64,000 nucleotides of DNA from Algoriphagus sp. NG3 (lineage in GTDB: Bacteria; Bacteroidota; Bacteroidia; Cytophagales; Cyclobacteriaceae), in assembly GCF_034119865.1 (NCBI RefSeq), contig NZ_CP139421.1, positions 3,410,001-3,474,000 on the forward strand. The letters run 5' to 3'. The notes under the pieces are model-generated. The model was not told the DNA's origin, ran no database searches, and was given only the letters and a program-made list of their open reading frames with translations. How positions within the stretch are numbered: the first letter of the stretch is position 1; every line of letters begins with the position of its first letter. Shown here piece by piece: positions 44,044 through 53,994 of the stretch. Both the position numbers and the translations under genes were made by a program.

Positions 44044-47000
44044 TTAAAAAGTAGCGTTTAGACCAATAGTATAGGACTTTGGAATCGGATAACCGAAGTG
44101 GTCAATTCCCATTCTGTTATCCGCCCCCTTACTGTTGACTTCAGGATCCCACCAGGAATAGTTCGTGAATGTCAATAAATTCTGCCCACTTGCATAAAGC
44201 CTAAGGCTTTTTAGAAACTTGCCCTGTGAATTCCTTAAAGGGAAATTATAGGCCAAAAGCACATTCCTTAATCTTAAATAGGAGCCATCTTCCACAAACC
44301 TGTCAGATACCCTAGCCGTGGTACTTCTGCTTATCCTAGGATATTTTGCATCTGTATTCTGAGGAGTCCAATGATCCAACAGCACATCTTCCGGCATGTT
44401 CAGACCCTGACCGTAGTCCATGGTACTTGAGATTGCACTCACGTTCATGATATCGTTTCCTTTGCTTCCCTGAAAGAAAAGCTCGAGTTGGAATCCTTTG
44501 TAGCTCATATTGGAATTGAAGCCATAGAAAAAATCTGGGTTAGGATCACCTATGTAGGTCTTATCTGCCTCATTGATCTCACCGTCATTATTCAAGTCTC
44601 TAAATCTGATAGCACCGGTTTCGGTATATCCATCTTCTTGATATCCCCAAAACTGCCCCAGCGGTCTTCCTTCTTCCATAATGGAGAAGTTATCTGATAC
44701 GGTAATAACATTGATGAAATTGGTCAGTATAGGTTGTCCGTCATTTAGGCTTAAAACCTTGTTGCGGTTGAAGGAGATATTTCCATCCAGACTCCAGCGG
44801 AATTCCGAAGTTAATACCTGCGCGAATAAGCTTAATTCCACCCCTCTATTTTCTATAGAGCCTACATTATCAATAGTGGTAGTGTATCCAAACGAACTTG
44901 GAAGTCGTACAGTGCTCAATAGATCTTTGGTGGTCTTCAGGTAATAATCTGCTCCTAGCACTACACGGTCTCCCCATAGCCCCATATCCAAGCCAAAGTC
45001 AAATTGCTCTGTAGTCTCCCATTTTAGGTCTCCAGGGAGTGTGGATCCCGGGGCCAGAAAATTGAATAATTCATCCCCGAATACGGTATAGCCAGGGAAA
45101 AGTCTGTTCAGCGTGGAGTAAGGATCTATCGCTTGGGATCCTGTGAGGCCCCAGCTGGTCCGGAGTTTCAAAGTTGAAATTGTCTCCTGCCCTTTCATAA
45201 ACTCCTCTTCATTGACTTTCCAAGCGATGGCCCCAGAAGGAAAATACCCCCATTTATTACCCTCACTATACCTAGAAGAACCATCCGCACGGAATGATGC
45301 AGTAAAGAGGTACTTGCTGTCAAATCCATAGTTCACTCTCCCCAAATAACTGAGCAAAACTGAATTGGAATAGCCGGAAGTAGGGATGCCCGGAATCTCT
45401 GCCGTGCCTAGATTATCAGTTTCATAAAGATCACTCAAAAAGCCAGCTCCGCTGCCCGCCAGAAACTTGGTAGTGAAGTCCTGATAGGTAAATCCCGCCA
45501 ATACATTTAAATCATGTTTCTCGTTAAAGACGTCTGCATAGGTGATGGTATTTTCGTTTAGCCGGCTTACATATTGGCTTGTAGTTATACTGGCATTTCC
45601 ATTACTGTTGATGAAGTTTCTACTTCTGTAGGTATCATTTCTATCATCCCGGTTTTCAATCCCTCCGGATATTTTGATAGTAATCTCAGGAATAGGATTA
45701 TAACTGACGGCGGCATTTGCCAGTACTACATTGGCCGTGATTACTGTGGATTGTTCATTAATGAAATATAGCGGGTTGACCAAATCAGGGGATACAAATG
45801 GAAAGTCATCTGCAAGATTATTGATAGTACCATCTGGTAAGTATGGGTCTGATAAGGGAGAAGCAACCAATGCAGCCCCGATCATACTTGCTCCTCTGGA
45901 TCCCCCTTCACTATCTCTTCTGGCCGTCACCAACTTGCTCAACGTACTGTTAAAATCCACTTTGAATTTATCGCTGATCTTATGATTGATATTGGTACGA
46001 AGTGAGTATCTGTCATAATCAGACCCCTTGATGATACCGTCTTGTTGGAACACACTTCCTCCTACTAAAAACTGGGTGTTTTCGCCTCCACCCGAAACAT
46101 TCACTGAAGTGTTTTTGATTGGCGCCTGCTGAAAAACTTGATCTTGCCAGTCAGTTCCCTCTCCAAAGCCATTTACCTCAGCATCGGTAAAGTAGGGTTG
46201 CATTCCATCGTTGGAGGCTTGAATATTCATCAGTTGCGCATACTGCGTTCCATTCATGAGGTTTAGCTTCTTTCGTAGGCTTTGGACACTATAAGCCGCA
46301 TCGAATTCCACTACTGTCCCTGCGCCACTTCCACTTTTGGTAGTAATCAAAACCACGCCATTTGCTCCTCTTGAACCATATATAGCTGTAGCCGACGCAT
46401 CCTTGAGTACCTCTATACTTGCTATATCAGCATTATTCAAATTGGTAGGGTTTCCTGAAAATGGAAATCCATCTATCACATAAAGAGGATCATTATCGCC
46501 CTGAATAGAATTTGCCCCACGGATACGCACAGAAACTCCCCCGCCCGGAGCACCGTTGTTCTGGATCACCTGTACACCCGGTGCCCGCCCGTTTAGAGCC
46601 TGCAGGACATTAGAAGTCGGAAAAGCATTCAATTCATCTGTATTTACCTGGGCTACAGAGCCAGTGAGATCCGCCCTTCTCGCAGAACCATATCCTATCA
46701 CTACGACCTCATCCAATTCCTTGTCATCGCTGTCAAGGGTGACGTCTATTGTTGTCTGGTTTGCGAGGCTTACCTCCTTTGTTTGAAAGCCTAGAAATGA
46801 AAATACCAGCACAACGTTGTTTTGGTCTGCTGGTATTTCAATAGTATAGTTTCCAGAATCATCGGAAATCGCGCCGATATCAGTTCCTTTGATCTGAACA
46901 GTAGCTCCCGGTAGGGAATTTCCATCAGAATCGCTGATCATACCTGACACGGTTCCCTCATTGGTAGCAGCTACTGGAGGCGGAATTGTATCCGTCACCG

Positions 47001-47106
47001 GTAAGGTATCCTGGAGGTAGCAGGCTAGGCTAGTTCCTGCGATCGTCTCTGAAGACAAACCCAAAGACACACAGGCCAGGAAAATTAATTTTGAAATGTT
47101 CTTCAT
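44044..47106 (-). CDS. SusC/RagA-family TonB-dependent transporter
   Basis: Protein of 1020 residues from the ATG at 47106, which gives the signal MKNISKLIFLACVSLGLS; the frame is open for 67 more codons upstream, but those residues are not signal-like. It has a carboxypeptidase-regulatory-like domain (about 50-135), a plug with DPLYVIDGFPFSGNP and GANGVVLITTKSG, and a barrel ending YTIGLNATF. It imports an unknown oligomer with the following SusD. Motif spelling is distinct from the two SusC proteins at 1-10 kb, so this pair is not part of that duplication. No sigma/anti-sigma or enzyme genes flank it. Confidence 0.94.
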   Translation of the reverse strand: MKNISKLIFLACVSLGLSSETIAGTSLACYLQDTLPVTDTIPPPVAATNEGTVSGMISDSDGNSLPGATVQIKGTDIGAISDDSGNYTIEIPADQNNVVLVFSFLGFQTKEVSLANQTTIDVTLDSDDKELDEVVVIGYGSARRADLTGSVAQVNTDELNAFPTSNVLQALNGRAPGVQVIQNNGAPGGGVSVRIRGANSIQGDNDPLYVIDGFPFSGNPTNLNNADIASIEVLKDASATAIYGSRGANGVVLITTKSGSGAGTVVEFDAAYSVQSLRKKLNLMNGTQYAQLMNIQASNDGMQPYFTDAEVNGFGEGTDWQDQVFQQAPIKNTSVNVSGGGENTQFLVGGSVFQQDGIIKGSDYDRYSLRTNINHKISDKFKVDFNSTLSKLVTARRDSEGGSRGASMIGAALVASPLSDPYLPDGTINNLADDFPFVSPDLVNPLYFINEQSTVITANVVLANAAVSYNPIPEITIKISGGIENRDDRNDTYRSRNFINSNGNASITTSQYVSRLNENTITYADVFNEKHDLNVLAGFTYQDFTTKFLAGSGAGFLSDLYETDNLGTAEIPGIPTSGYSNSVLLSYLGRVNYGFDSKYLFTASFRADGSSRYSEGNKWGYFPSGAIAWKVNEEEFMKGQETISTLKLRTSWGLTGSQAIDPYSTLNRLFPGYTVFGDELFNFLAPGSTLPGDLKWETTEQFDFGLDMGLWGDRVVLGADYYLKTTKDLLSTVRLPSSFGYTTTIDNVGSIENRGVELSLFAQVLTSEFRWSLDGNISFNRNKVLSLNDGQPILTNFINVITVSDNFSIMEEGRPLGQFWGYQEDGYTETGAIRFRDLNNDGEINEADKTYIGDPNPDFFYGFNSNMSYKGFQLELFFQGSKGNDIMNVSAISSTMDYGQGLNMPEDVLLDHWTPQNTDAKYPRISRSTTARVSDRFVEDGSYLRLRNVLLAYNFPLRNSQGKFLKSLRLYASGQNLLTFTNYSWWDPEVNSKGADNRMGIDHFGYPIPKSYTIGLNATF

Positions 47107-47278
47107 AGTTGGTTGGTCAAAATGAAACAATGATGGATAAGTGTGTCCATATCTTAACCAACTACTATTCCAGTAGATGATTACTTTACTATAAAAGTTA
47201 ATTAGTGGCTTAAACCAGCATTTTTGGGCATCTAGGAAACCACTTTGAGAAAAACAATCTACCTTCCCGGAAGCCGTA

Positions 47279-47328
47279 AGCGGCATATTGAGGAGTATTG
47301 TCCTCAATATGCCCCGCTATATTTTTTG
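47279..47328 (+). terminator. strong hairpin with T run, no plus-strand gene attached
   Basis: Arms GGCATATTGAGGA (47282-47294) and TCCTCAATATGCC (47301-47313) pair perfectly over 13 bases with a 6-nt loop; AGC/GCT add three outer pairs. ATTTTTT follows on the plus strand only. It lies in the 309-base gap (47107-47415) that otherwise shows no gene and should hold the susC promoter. No plus-strand gene precedes it, so it may end a small RNA. Confidence 0.7.
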
Positions 47329-47415
47329 AATCAGCCTTACTACAAGAGATTATTATCCGATTACACAAGCAATGATCCTCTTGATTGATAGACTAAAGAG
47401 TAGAAATTGATTCTT

Positions 47416-48264
47416 CTAACCTCCTACGACTTCTCCTCCATTTACATGGATAAATTGGCCTACAACATATGAGCTATCCTCACTCGCCAGAAATACGTAT
47501 GCCGGAGCCACCTCGCTAGGCTGGCCTGCCCTACCCAGCGCCGTATCTTGCCCGAATTTTGTAACATCATCAAAAGTGGCAGGAATGAGCGGAGTCCAGA
47601 TCGGCCCAGGAGCAACCCCATTTACCCGGATTTTGTCCTTGGCTAGCATCAGTGCCAGTGAGCGGGTAAAGCCTACAATAGCACCTTTGGTACTGGCATA
47701 GTCCACTAGATGTTCGCTTCCCCGATAAGTGGTGACCGAACTTGTATTGATAATGACGTCTCCTGCCTTCAAGTGCGGTATAGCCAACTTGGCTAAATGG
47801 AAATAAGCGTAAATATTGGTCTCAAATGTCTCATGTAGCTGCTTCGTGGTAATAGAAGTGAGCTCATTTTGCGGGAATTGCACTGCAGCATTATTCACTA
47901 AAATATTAATCCCTCCAAGCTCATCGACGCATTGCTTCAAGGCTTTTTTGCAAAAGCTTTCTGATTTAAGATCCCCGGCTATGAGAATGCATTTTTTTCC
48001 TTCATTTTCCACCAATTCTTTGGTGTCTTGCGCATCCTTATGCTCGCTAAGATAGATGATAGCAACGTCAGCACCTTCTCTGGCATAGTGAACGGCCACG
48101 CTTTTTCCTATCCCACTATCACCTCCGGTAATCAGGGCAATTTTATTTTTAAGTTTTCCACTGCCTTTATACCCTTTTCGGATCACTTCCGGTACTGGTT
48201 TCATCTTGCTCTGCTGACCTGGCAGCGATTGGCTTTGGTCTTTAAATTCAGTTGGTCTTTTCAT
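47416..48264 (-). CDS. SDR family NAD(P)-dependent oxidoreductase
   Basis: Cytoplasmic protein of 282 residues. After a polar N-terminal extension (1-38) comes a Rossmann fold with TGGDSGIG (46-53), NNAA (124-127), catalytic Ser at 175-176 and YASTK with Y189 and K193. The extension and the sequence VNGVAPGPIWTPLIPA place it with the general-stress SDR proteins (YghA/GSP39-like), whose substrates are aldehydes or alcohols of uncertain identity. It lies 33 bases downstream of a Rho-N domain gene and is likely co-transcribed with it. Both are often stress-associated. Confidence 0.92.
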   Translation of the reverse strand: MKRPTEFKDQSQSLPGQQSKMKPVPEVIRKGYKGSGKLKNKIALITGGDSGIGKSVAVHYAREGADVAIIYLSEHKDAQDTKELVENEGKKCILIAGDLKSESFCKKALKQCVDELGGINILVNNAAVQFPQNELTSITTKQLHETFETNIYAYFHLAKLAIPHLKAGDVIINTSSVTTYRGSEHLVDYASTKGAIVGFTRSLALMLAKDKIRVNGVAPGPIWTPLIPATFDDVTKFGQDTALGRAGQPSEVAPAYVFLASEDSSYVVGQFIHVNGGEVVGG

Positions 48265-48297
48265 GGTTTGAGTGCTTTAGTTTAAGTGTATTCTAAC

Positions 48298-48546
48298 TTA
48301 GGAATTGCGAAGTGCAGAGATCAACTCTTTCTTTGTCATTTTGCTTCTGCCTTCTATTCCGACTTGTTTGGCTTTATTATATAGCTCCTGCTTGGATCTA
48401 TCTTCGTACTTGTCGGCACTGCCACCTTTTTTGCCCGAATCGGGAGTATTTGCAATACGGGCGGCCTTGGTTTTGCTCATACCTTCTTTGCGTAAAGCTT
48501 CGTACTTTTCATCATTTTTGATCTGTGCACCATGGTTTTTAGTCAT
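48298..48546 (-). CDS. small Rho-N domain protein
   Basis: Protein of 82 residues, basic. Residues 1-40 (with MSKTKAARIANTP) match the DUF7218-like short proteins found beside stress genes, and the C-terminal 45 residues contain the helix-turn pattern of the Rho termination factor N-terminal domain (SKQELYNKAKQVGIEGRSK, then TKKELISAL). Such SAP-like domains bind nucleic acid. The gene leads a probable two-gene unit with the downstream SDR. Function is unknown; a role in general stress is inferred from partners. Confidence 0.82.
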   Translation of the reverse strand: MTKNHGAQIKNDEKYEALRKEGMSKTKAARIANTPDSGKKGGSADKYEDRSKQELYNKAKQVGIEGRSKMTKKELISALRNS

Positions 48547-48984
48547 GATTTCTATGGTTTAGCGTTAAATAATAAGGTTTTTAAGTCATCTTCCATCCAG
48601 AATACAAGCCGAAGTTCTCACATGGATATACAGAGACTTTCTATAATTAACCCACAAAAAATGCCGAAATCGGAGTTCTGGATTTTCAATCTTCAGTGAA
48701 TTTCCATCCGAGCAGATGGTCTTATTGCAAAATTTGCTTTTTCAAAAAAAATTGTGGGCATGCACATAGCTGGCCGTGAAATTTTGCAACTTCATGAAAT
48801 CCGGAAAATACCAGCGTAAAAGTTTTGGGTTTACAAAGTCAGGACTGCCCTTTCTCTAAATCTTAGAAAAGGACAGTCGCTGGATTTAAACAAAAAGTTC
48901 AGCTATTGATTCAGTCATATCCACCAATCCCAACTCCCATGTTGATAACATCTTAAAAACAATATTTCTATAGAGATTTTGATA
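48547..48984. other. intergenic region between the ABC permease and Rho-N genes
   Basis: About 440 bases without a coding frame that I would support. A long imperfect hairpin around GACTGCCCTTTCT and AGAAAAGGACAGTC (about 48842-48880) may end the permease transcript, but it has no T run on either strand. Confidence 0.4.
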
Positions 48985-50229
48985 TCACTCGTATCTCAGA
49001 GATTCGATAGGATCCAGTTTAGAAGCCTTGAAAGCAGGAAAATATCCAGACATCAAGCCTACTAAAATACAAATCAGAAAAGCAATAAACATCCAAAGCC
49101 AAGGAATAAGAAATCCTCCCACTCCGATCACGAGCGCAATCACATTGCCAATGGAAATACCCAATAAAACCCCCATAGCACCTCCTAATATGCAAATCAT
49201 AATGGCCTCAAGAAGAAATTGCTGCCTGATTCGCAACGGTGTAGCTCCCAGAGCTTTTCTGATACCTATTTCCCTGGTACGCTCAGTGACAGATACAAGC
49301 ATGATATTCATCAGTCCTATAGATGCTCCCAATAAGGTTATAAAACCGATCCCAAAACCACCCATACGTAGATATCCTGCCACTTCCTCCAGACTTTCGG
49401 CCACAGATTGGCTTTTTGTCAAATCAAATGAATCTTCCTGCGCCACCCGATCTTGACGGATCTCCCTCATCATACCTACTGCTTGCCCCATCTCGTATTC
49501 TATCCGCTCAGGACCAGAGGCCACTCCGGTGATATTGTAGTTGAAATTGCCGGTTTTGTCCATACGACTGGCATTTTGTATGGGAAGTAAAATCTGCCTG
49601 TCCGCCCCAGAGTCCTGCCCTACTCCACCTTGCTTCTCTAGCACTCCCACAACGGTATAGGGGCGTCCAAGGATTGTGATTTTTTGGTTTAGCGGATCCT
49701 CGTTACCTTCGAAAAGTGTAGTACTGAGTTCCTTACCGATGATACAAACATTATATCCGTTCTGGATCTCCATACTAGTGAAGTTACGCCCAGTCTCAAG
49801 TTTCATTGCTTTGATACTTAAGTAATTTTCATCACCCCCACGTACTCTCACATTGGGATTGGTTGTCTTGGACCCACGCTTGATTTCTGCAGCTCCAGTG
49901 ACAGACACAAATACAGTTGAAATTCCTACACTGTTATATTTTTCCTTGAAACTCATGACCTCACGGTAAGTCAGCTTAGGATAGCTTTTTTCTGTTTTAC
50001 CGTCTTGGATTGCCCTTCCTCCACTGAAACCCTTGTTTCTGATGTCGAAAGAGTTAGCTCCCAACCCTGAAAAACTATCGGCAATTTGGGTCTTGATACC
50101 ATCAATAGCTGTAAGCATGCCTACTAGAGACGATATTCCTATGGCGATGATAGCACCTGTAAGTATGGTGCGTAAGAGATTAACTTTTATGGATCGTACA
50201 GCTTCACGTACGTTTTCGATCAGATTCAT
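48985..50229 (-). CDS. MacB/FtsX-type ABC transporter permease
   Basis: Inner-membrane protein of 414 residues: one N-terminal membrane segment (about 20-42), a periplasmic MacB-PCD domain (about 45-270) and an FtsX domain with three segments (about 285-405). Typical motifs are [20 protein letters not shown] at the N-terminus, [14 protein letters not shown] in the cytoplasmic loop and [17 protein letters not shown] at the C-terminus. These permeases pair with an ATPase to drive export of peptides, lipoproteins or drugs, or to transmit mechanical signals. No ATPase or membrane-fusion gene is adjacent, so the partner must be encoded elsewhere. Confidence 0.92.
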   Translation of the reverse strand: MNLIENVREAVRSIKVNLLRTILTGAIIAIGISSLVGMLTAIDGIKTQIADSFSGLGANSFDIRNKGFSGGRAIQDGKTEKSYPKLTYREVMSFKEKYNSVGISTVFVSVTGAAEIKRGSKTTNPNVRVRGGDENYLSIKAMKLETGRNFTSMEIQNGYNVCIIGKELSTTLFEGNEDPLNQKITILGRPYTVVGVLEKQGGVGQDSGADRQILLPIQNASRMDKTGNFNYNITGVASGPERIEYEMGQAVGMMREIRQDRVAQEDSFDLTKSQSVAESLEEVAGYLRMGGFGIGFITLLGASIGLMNIMLVSVTERTREIGIRKALGATPLRIRQQFLLEAIMICILGGAMGVLLGISIGNVIALVIGVGGFLIPWLWMFIAFLICILVGLMSGYFPAFKASKLDPIESLRYE

Positions 50230-50334
50230 AGTATGTTCGTAATGGAACGGATTTTCAGCGATAAAACGCCTATGCTACTCAAGTATAAATAAATACTTGC
50301 TAAATGACTATTTGTCAAGAAAAATTAACAGGAT

Positions 50335-50946
50335 TCAATGCATTCGATCTCCCCGCAGCCCCAGATTCCCCATAACTTCTGCTTCAAATGCCAGCCATTC
50401 CTGCCATCTCATATTTACTAGGTCAGGATCTTGATATTTTCTTGCCAGTTCTATAAAAGTGACATAGTGTCCTGCCTCAGAAATCATGAGCTCATAGTAA
50501 AATTTCTGGAGTTCTGCATCTTCGAGATTGGCAGATAGCAACTTAAAGCGCTCACAGCTTCTTGCTTCTATCAGTGCATTCATCAGCAGCTGCTCGGTAA
50601 GTTGCTGCATCCTACTCCCTCCTTTTTTTACAAAATTGGCCAACTGAACCACATACTCATCTTTGCGTGGAAACCCAAACTTCAGGTTCCGCTTCCGTAT
50701 CTGCTCCAACACCCGCTCAAAATGCCCCCACTCTTCAGCTACTATGGGCGTGAGGGTATCTACCACTTCATCCAGGTCATTAAACCTTAAGATCAGACTA
50801 ATACATGATGAAGCGGCTTTCTGCTCACAGTATGCATGATCAGTCAATATATCTTCCAGTTGCATCTCCGCAATACTTACCCACCGAGGGTCAGTGGGCA
50901 GCTTCAGATGCAACATTTTCTGCCTTGTACTTTCCTCCCAACTCAT
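50335..50946 (-). CDS. miaE: tRNA 2-methylthio-N6-isopentenyladenosine hydroxylase MiaE
   Basis: Diiron hydroxylase acting on ms2i6A37 of tRNA. Protein of 203 residues from the ATG at 50946, chosen because it follows the upstream stop (50948) by one base and gives the usual MiaE opening; an in-frame ATG at 50982 lies inside the porin gene. The iron ligands are in a ferritin-like four-helix bundle: E41 (CEQKAA), EEWGH (71-75) and SEAGH (about 160-164). Spacing implies coupling to the porin and lpxK genes upstream. MiaB would supply its substrate and is not in the window; the MtaB encoded here modifies t6A instead. Confidence 0.92.
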   Translation of the reverse strand: MSWEESTRQKMLHLKLPTDPRWVSIAEMQLEDILTDHAYCEQKAASSCISLILRFNDLDEVVDTLTPIVAEEWGHFERVLEQIRKRNLKFGFPRKDEYVVQLANFVKKGGSRMQQLTEQLLMNALIEARSCERFKLLSANLEDAELQKFYYELMISEAGHYVTFIELARKYQDPDLVNMRWQEWLAFEAEVMGNLGLRGDRMH

Positions 50947-50947
50947 C

Positions 50948-52900
50948 TTAATCGAATAAATACCAAGTGATCCCCAGATCAATAAAAGATTTATAACCGG
51001 TATAATCCGGTGTTACAAAATACCCTTCGTCCTTCATCAAACCACTATTGAGGTGGTTGTATTTGAGCAAAACCCGTGTACGATGGATTCTGAAGTCCAG
51101 AAAAATATCAGCTACCGGGTAAGCATACACATTGAAATCATTCTGAAGGTGAAATTGCTGGGTTCCCGCAAAATAGGCTTCGGCGTAATAATCTGAATGA
51201 TACCTGACATCTATTCCCATCTGCACATACACATTTTCATTAAACATAGGACTGTCAAAGTAAAACCGAGTGTTTCCGTAGATTTTCGGAATTCTGAAGT
51301 TATCGCTTGATTCACCTGAGATTTGAGTGAAAATGACTTCCAAGTCCCACTGGAATTTCTGACCGATCCTCATACTGGATTTCACTGCAGGAATCAGCAT
51401 AAACGCCTCACCCGAAGATTGTTCAGCTATCCTCTTTTCGTTAAAAAACACATAATTGTTCACCCGGTTGATGGTAAGGGAGGGTCTAAGCTTTATTCTA
51501 TTGAAATCAACCTTAAAGACTCCCCTGATTTGATCTACACCTATGTTATCAAAATCATTTTCCCATTGATAAAAATTCCCATAATACATTTGCTGCATGG
51601 CTGTGGGTTTATACACAGCCTTGGTATAATCCACCTCCAACCAAGGTGAGATAAACAAGCCATGAAGCCTGAATGCCCCAGGAATCAGGTATTCTCCATC
51701 CGCGCTGATGGACCACTTTTCCGATATTTTCCCTATCAATTCGCCACCCAGGTACACCTCATTGAAGTTGTTCTTTCTGCCCTCCGGATAAAACGTGCTT
51801 TGCATCCTTCCAGCACGGAACTTGGCGTGAGCATTATAATAGAAGCCCCGAAAACTCCCCTTGAATCCTACTTCATTACCCCACTCTTTGAAATCACTGT
51901 AGTTTCTGGTGGTGTCTCCTTGGCTGTTTTCAGGGGTGGCATTAAGGCGTTCTTTGGGATAGTATAGAGAATCACTGCTTGTCAGAGCCGCAGATAAGGT
52001 AAAGTGCTTGTTCTTTTGATCAAATATATGGTAAAGCTGCAACTCGTCCCGTACACTATACTCATGATAAAACCTATATTCCTGCCGCAGATCACTCGCC
52101 TGGGTATTGCTTAGCCATACTTTGGCATCTTCGTAGGTGAAATAAACCGAGGTACTATCCACCTCCGGAGGAATGATTCCGCCGATTTCATTTACCTTAT
52201 GGAGCATTCTGGAGAAATTTCCCAAAAACCAATACTTCCCGTTTTCGGAGCGGTAGTTGGTGTGTATGGAATAGGAGTTCTGCACGGTCATATTATCATC
52301 CCGGGCATTGGGATTGAGCGTCTTGCGTGCACGGATAGTATGAAAATCAAACCCTACATTCCATCGTGGATTTACATTCCGGGCAAATGCTATATCCAGC
52401 ATATTCCGCTGCCCTCCACCAAAAAAAGCGGACATCTCGGTAAAGGGCGATTTGGTATCAAAGTACTTGTTATTCTCAGGAGCGTGGTAATACAAATCAT
52501 AAGCAGAGAAACCTGCCCTGGTGCCAATCACATCTGGAATCTCATAGAAAATCGGTTTGGCAGCACTTCCTATATTCCCTAGATCCTGATATTTCCAGCC
52601 ACTTTTAGCTACAGGCTCATAGTTGTGAAAATTATTCAGCGCTGTATCCTGAGGGTAAAGGATCAAATTGTTCCTCTTAATATCCTTTTCGTAAAAGAAC
52701 AGACTTGTTTTCGGCCCATATACCATGCGGGTGCTATCATCGAGCAGTGATTTTCTAATTGTTCCGCCCTCTTCCTCTTCCGGCTCGTTCAGCTCCCCTT
52801 GTTGGTTCTGACGGGGTGGCTGTATAGGACGCTGCGCCAAAGCAGCCTGCCCACAAGCCATACTGAGTAATACTATAAACCAGAGTAATCGTCTATTCAC
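50948..52900 (-). CDS. Bacteroidota putative porin
   Basis: Outer-membrane protein of 650 residues. It has a signal peptide ending around residue 22 (AALAQ), a Pro/Gln/Glu-rich linker (23-50) and then a long series of alternating strands with Tyr, Phe and Trp, ending SFIDLGITWYLFD with the terminal aromatic expected of a barrel. The block around DVIGTRAGFSAYDLYYHAP and MLDIAFARNVNPRWNVGFD fits the family annotated as putative porin in this phylum. Translation starts at a GTG (52900) that overlaps the lpxK TGA. It probably forms a 16-20 strand channel; cargo unknown. Confidence 0.85.
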   Translation of the reverse strand: MNRRLLWFIVLLSMACGQAALAQRPIQPPRQNQQGELNEPEEEEGGTIRKSLLDDSTRMVYGPKTSLFFYEKDIKRNNLILYPQDTALNNFHNYEPVAKSGWKYQDLGNIGSAAKPIFYEIPDVIGTRAGFSAYDLYYHAPENNKYFDTKSPFTEMSAFFGGGQRNMLDIAFARNVNPRWNVGFDFHTIRARKTLNPNARDDNMTVQNSYSIHTNYRSENGKYWFLGNFSRMLHKVNEIGGIIPPEVDSTSVYFTYEDAKVWLSNTQASDLRQEYRFYHEYSVRDELQLYHIFDQKNKHFTLSAALTSSDSLYYPKERLNATPENSQGDTTRNYSDFKEWGNEVGFKGSFRGFYYNAHAKFRAGRMQSTFYPEGRKNNFNEVYLGGELIGKISEKWSISADGEYLIPGAFRLHGLFISPWLEVDYTKAVYKPTAMQQMYYGNFYQWENDFDNIGVDQIRGVFKVDFNRIKLRPSLTINRVNNYVFFNEKRIAEQSSGEAFMLIPAVKSSMRIGQKFQWDLEVIFTQISGESSDNFRIPKIYGNTRFYFDSPMFNENVYVQMGIDVRYHSDYYAEAYFAGTQQFHLQNDFNVYAYPVADIFLDFRIHRTRVLLKYNHLNSGLMKDEGYFVTPDYTGYKSFIDLGITWYLFD

Positions 52901-53979
52901 TTAGATTTTGTCTTATTGAAGACCTTTTGATGGATCAGTTGTACCAAGGCTAGCTCATCAGTAGCTGAAAAAACCACCTCTATTGGCAGCACAAAAATCG
53001 GAATTTCTTCCAGAAAACCTTTGGGAGCATTGGATTTAACTTTCACAGCATCTTTTTCCGTTGTTAGCACAACGGGATTTTGACTGCCATGTTGCTTAAA
53101 AACAGTGCGAACGTGTTCGAAATCACTCCGTCCATAATCATGGTGGTCCGGATAGCTTAGCACCTGAAGTAGATTAAACTTTTTATCTACATAATCGATC
53201 AGGGGCTGATCATTTGCCAGGCCGCTCAGCAGTATGACCTCCTGCGAAAACACTGCTGCCTCAAGCAAGGGAATTGGTATTCCATAAGAAATTGAGGAGA
53301 AAAGCACGAAAGCAGCGGAATCCCTGTAAGCTGACACATTTTCTTTTATCTTAATCTTCTCTGGATCAGCTAGTTCTTCGGGACATTTTGTGACAATAAT
53401 CACATCTGCTCTTTTTGCGCCAGCCCTACTTTCTCTCAACCTGCCCATAGGCAAGATATAATCTAGGTAAAACGGCTTCTGATAGGTAGTAAGAAGAATA
53501 TTCAAGTCTCCGGCAACATAGCGATGCTGAAAAGCATCATCTAAAATGACAACTTCAGGGGAATCCGGACCTATGGCTATTTTCTCCAGAGATTTCACCC
53601 GGTCTTCTCCCACAAACACATCTATATGTTCCCTATATTTCCGATAAATCTGAAAAGGCTCATCCCCAATCGTCTCGGGAGAAACCTTTGGGGTAGCTTT
53701 GATAAAGCCTTTGGTCTTCCTCCCATACCCCCTACTCAAGGTGGCTACCTGCTTCTCCTGACTTAGATATCTGATCAGGAATTCTACCATAGGGGTTTTG
53801 CCAGTTCCTCCCACACTGAGATTCCCCACTACAATGCAGGGAATTGGTGAAGAGGAGCTTTTCAGCCAGCCAATGTCGAAAAACCAATTTCGAAATCTGG
53901 TGACCAAACCAAACAATAAAGCAAAAGGATAAAGCAAAAAAGCGTACCAGCGCATTCCAGAATTAGTATTTTTGATCAA
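52897..53979 (-). CDS. lpxK: tetraacyldisaccharide 4'-kinase
   Basis: Phosphorylates the 4' position of the lipid A disaccharide at the cytoplasmic face of the inner membrane, the sixth step of the Raetz pathway. Protein of 360 residues with one N-terminal membrane helix (about 12-28) and a P-loop in VVGNLSVGGTGKTP (K61). The hallmark LSRGYGRKTKGF is present near residue 80, and the Walker B-like VVILDDAFQHR near 145. It heads a unit with the porin and miaE, overlapping the porin start by four bases. It is divergent from the Nif3-like gene across 15 bases. Confidence 0.95.
   Translation of the reverse strand: MIKNTNSGMRWYAFLLYPFALLFGLVTRFRNWFFDIGWLKSSSSPIPCIVVGNLSVGGTGKTPMVEFLIRYLSQEKQVATLSRGYGRKTKGFIKATPKVSPETIGDEPFQIYRKYREHIDVFVGEDRVKSLEKIAIGPDSPEVVILDDAFQHRYVAGDLNILLTTYQKPFYLDYILPMGRLRESRAGAKRADVIIVTKCPEELADPEKIKIKENVSAYRDSAAFVLFSSISYGIPIPLLEAAVFSQEVILLSGLANDQPLIDYVDKKFNLLQVLSYPDHHDYGRSDFEHVRTVFKQHGSQNPVVLTTEKDAVKVKSNAPKGFLEEIPIFVLPIEVVFSATDELALVQLIHQKVFNKTKSK
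53967..53974 (+). promoter_or_regulatory. possible -7 element of the Nif3-like gene
   Basis: TATTTTTG fits TAnnTTTG and lies 20 bases before the ATG, within the start of lpxK on the other strand. No good -33 box is seen, so it is a weak call. Confidence 0.35.
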
Positions 53980-53994
53980 ATAAACAGAAAAATT

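Noticed and set aside
37530..47106. SbnA-like operon and third susCD pair as one siderophore locus
   Set aside because: The two units converge, are separately terminated, and the transporter is of SusC type with a SusD lid rather than a siderophore receptor.
48842..48880. Long hairpin as terminator of the ABC permease
   Set aside because: The stem has mismatches and neither strand has a T run after it, so I only mention it in the intergenic entry.
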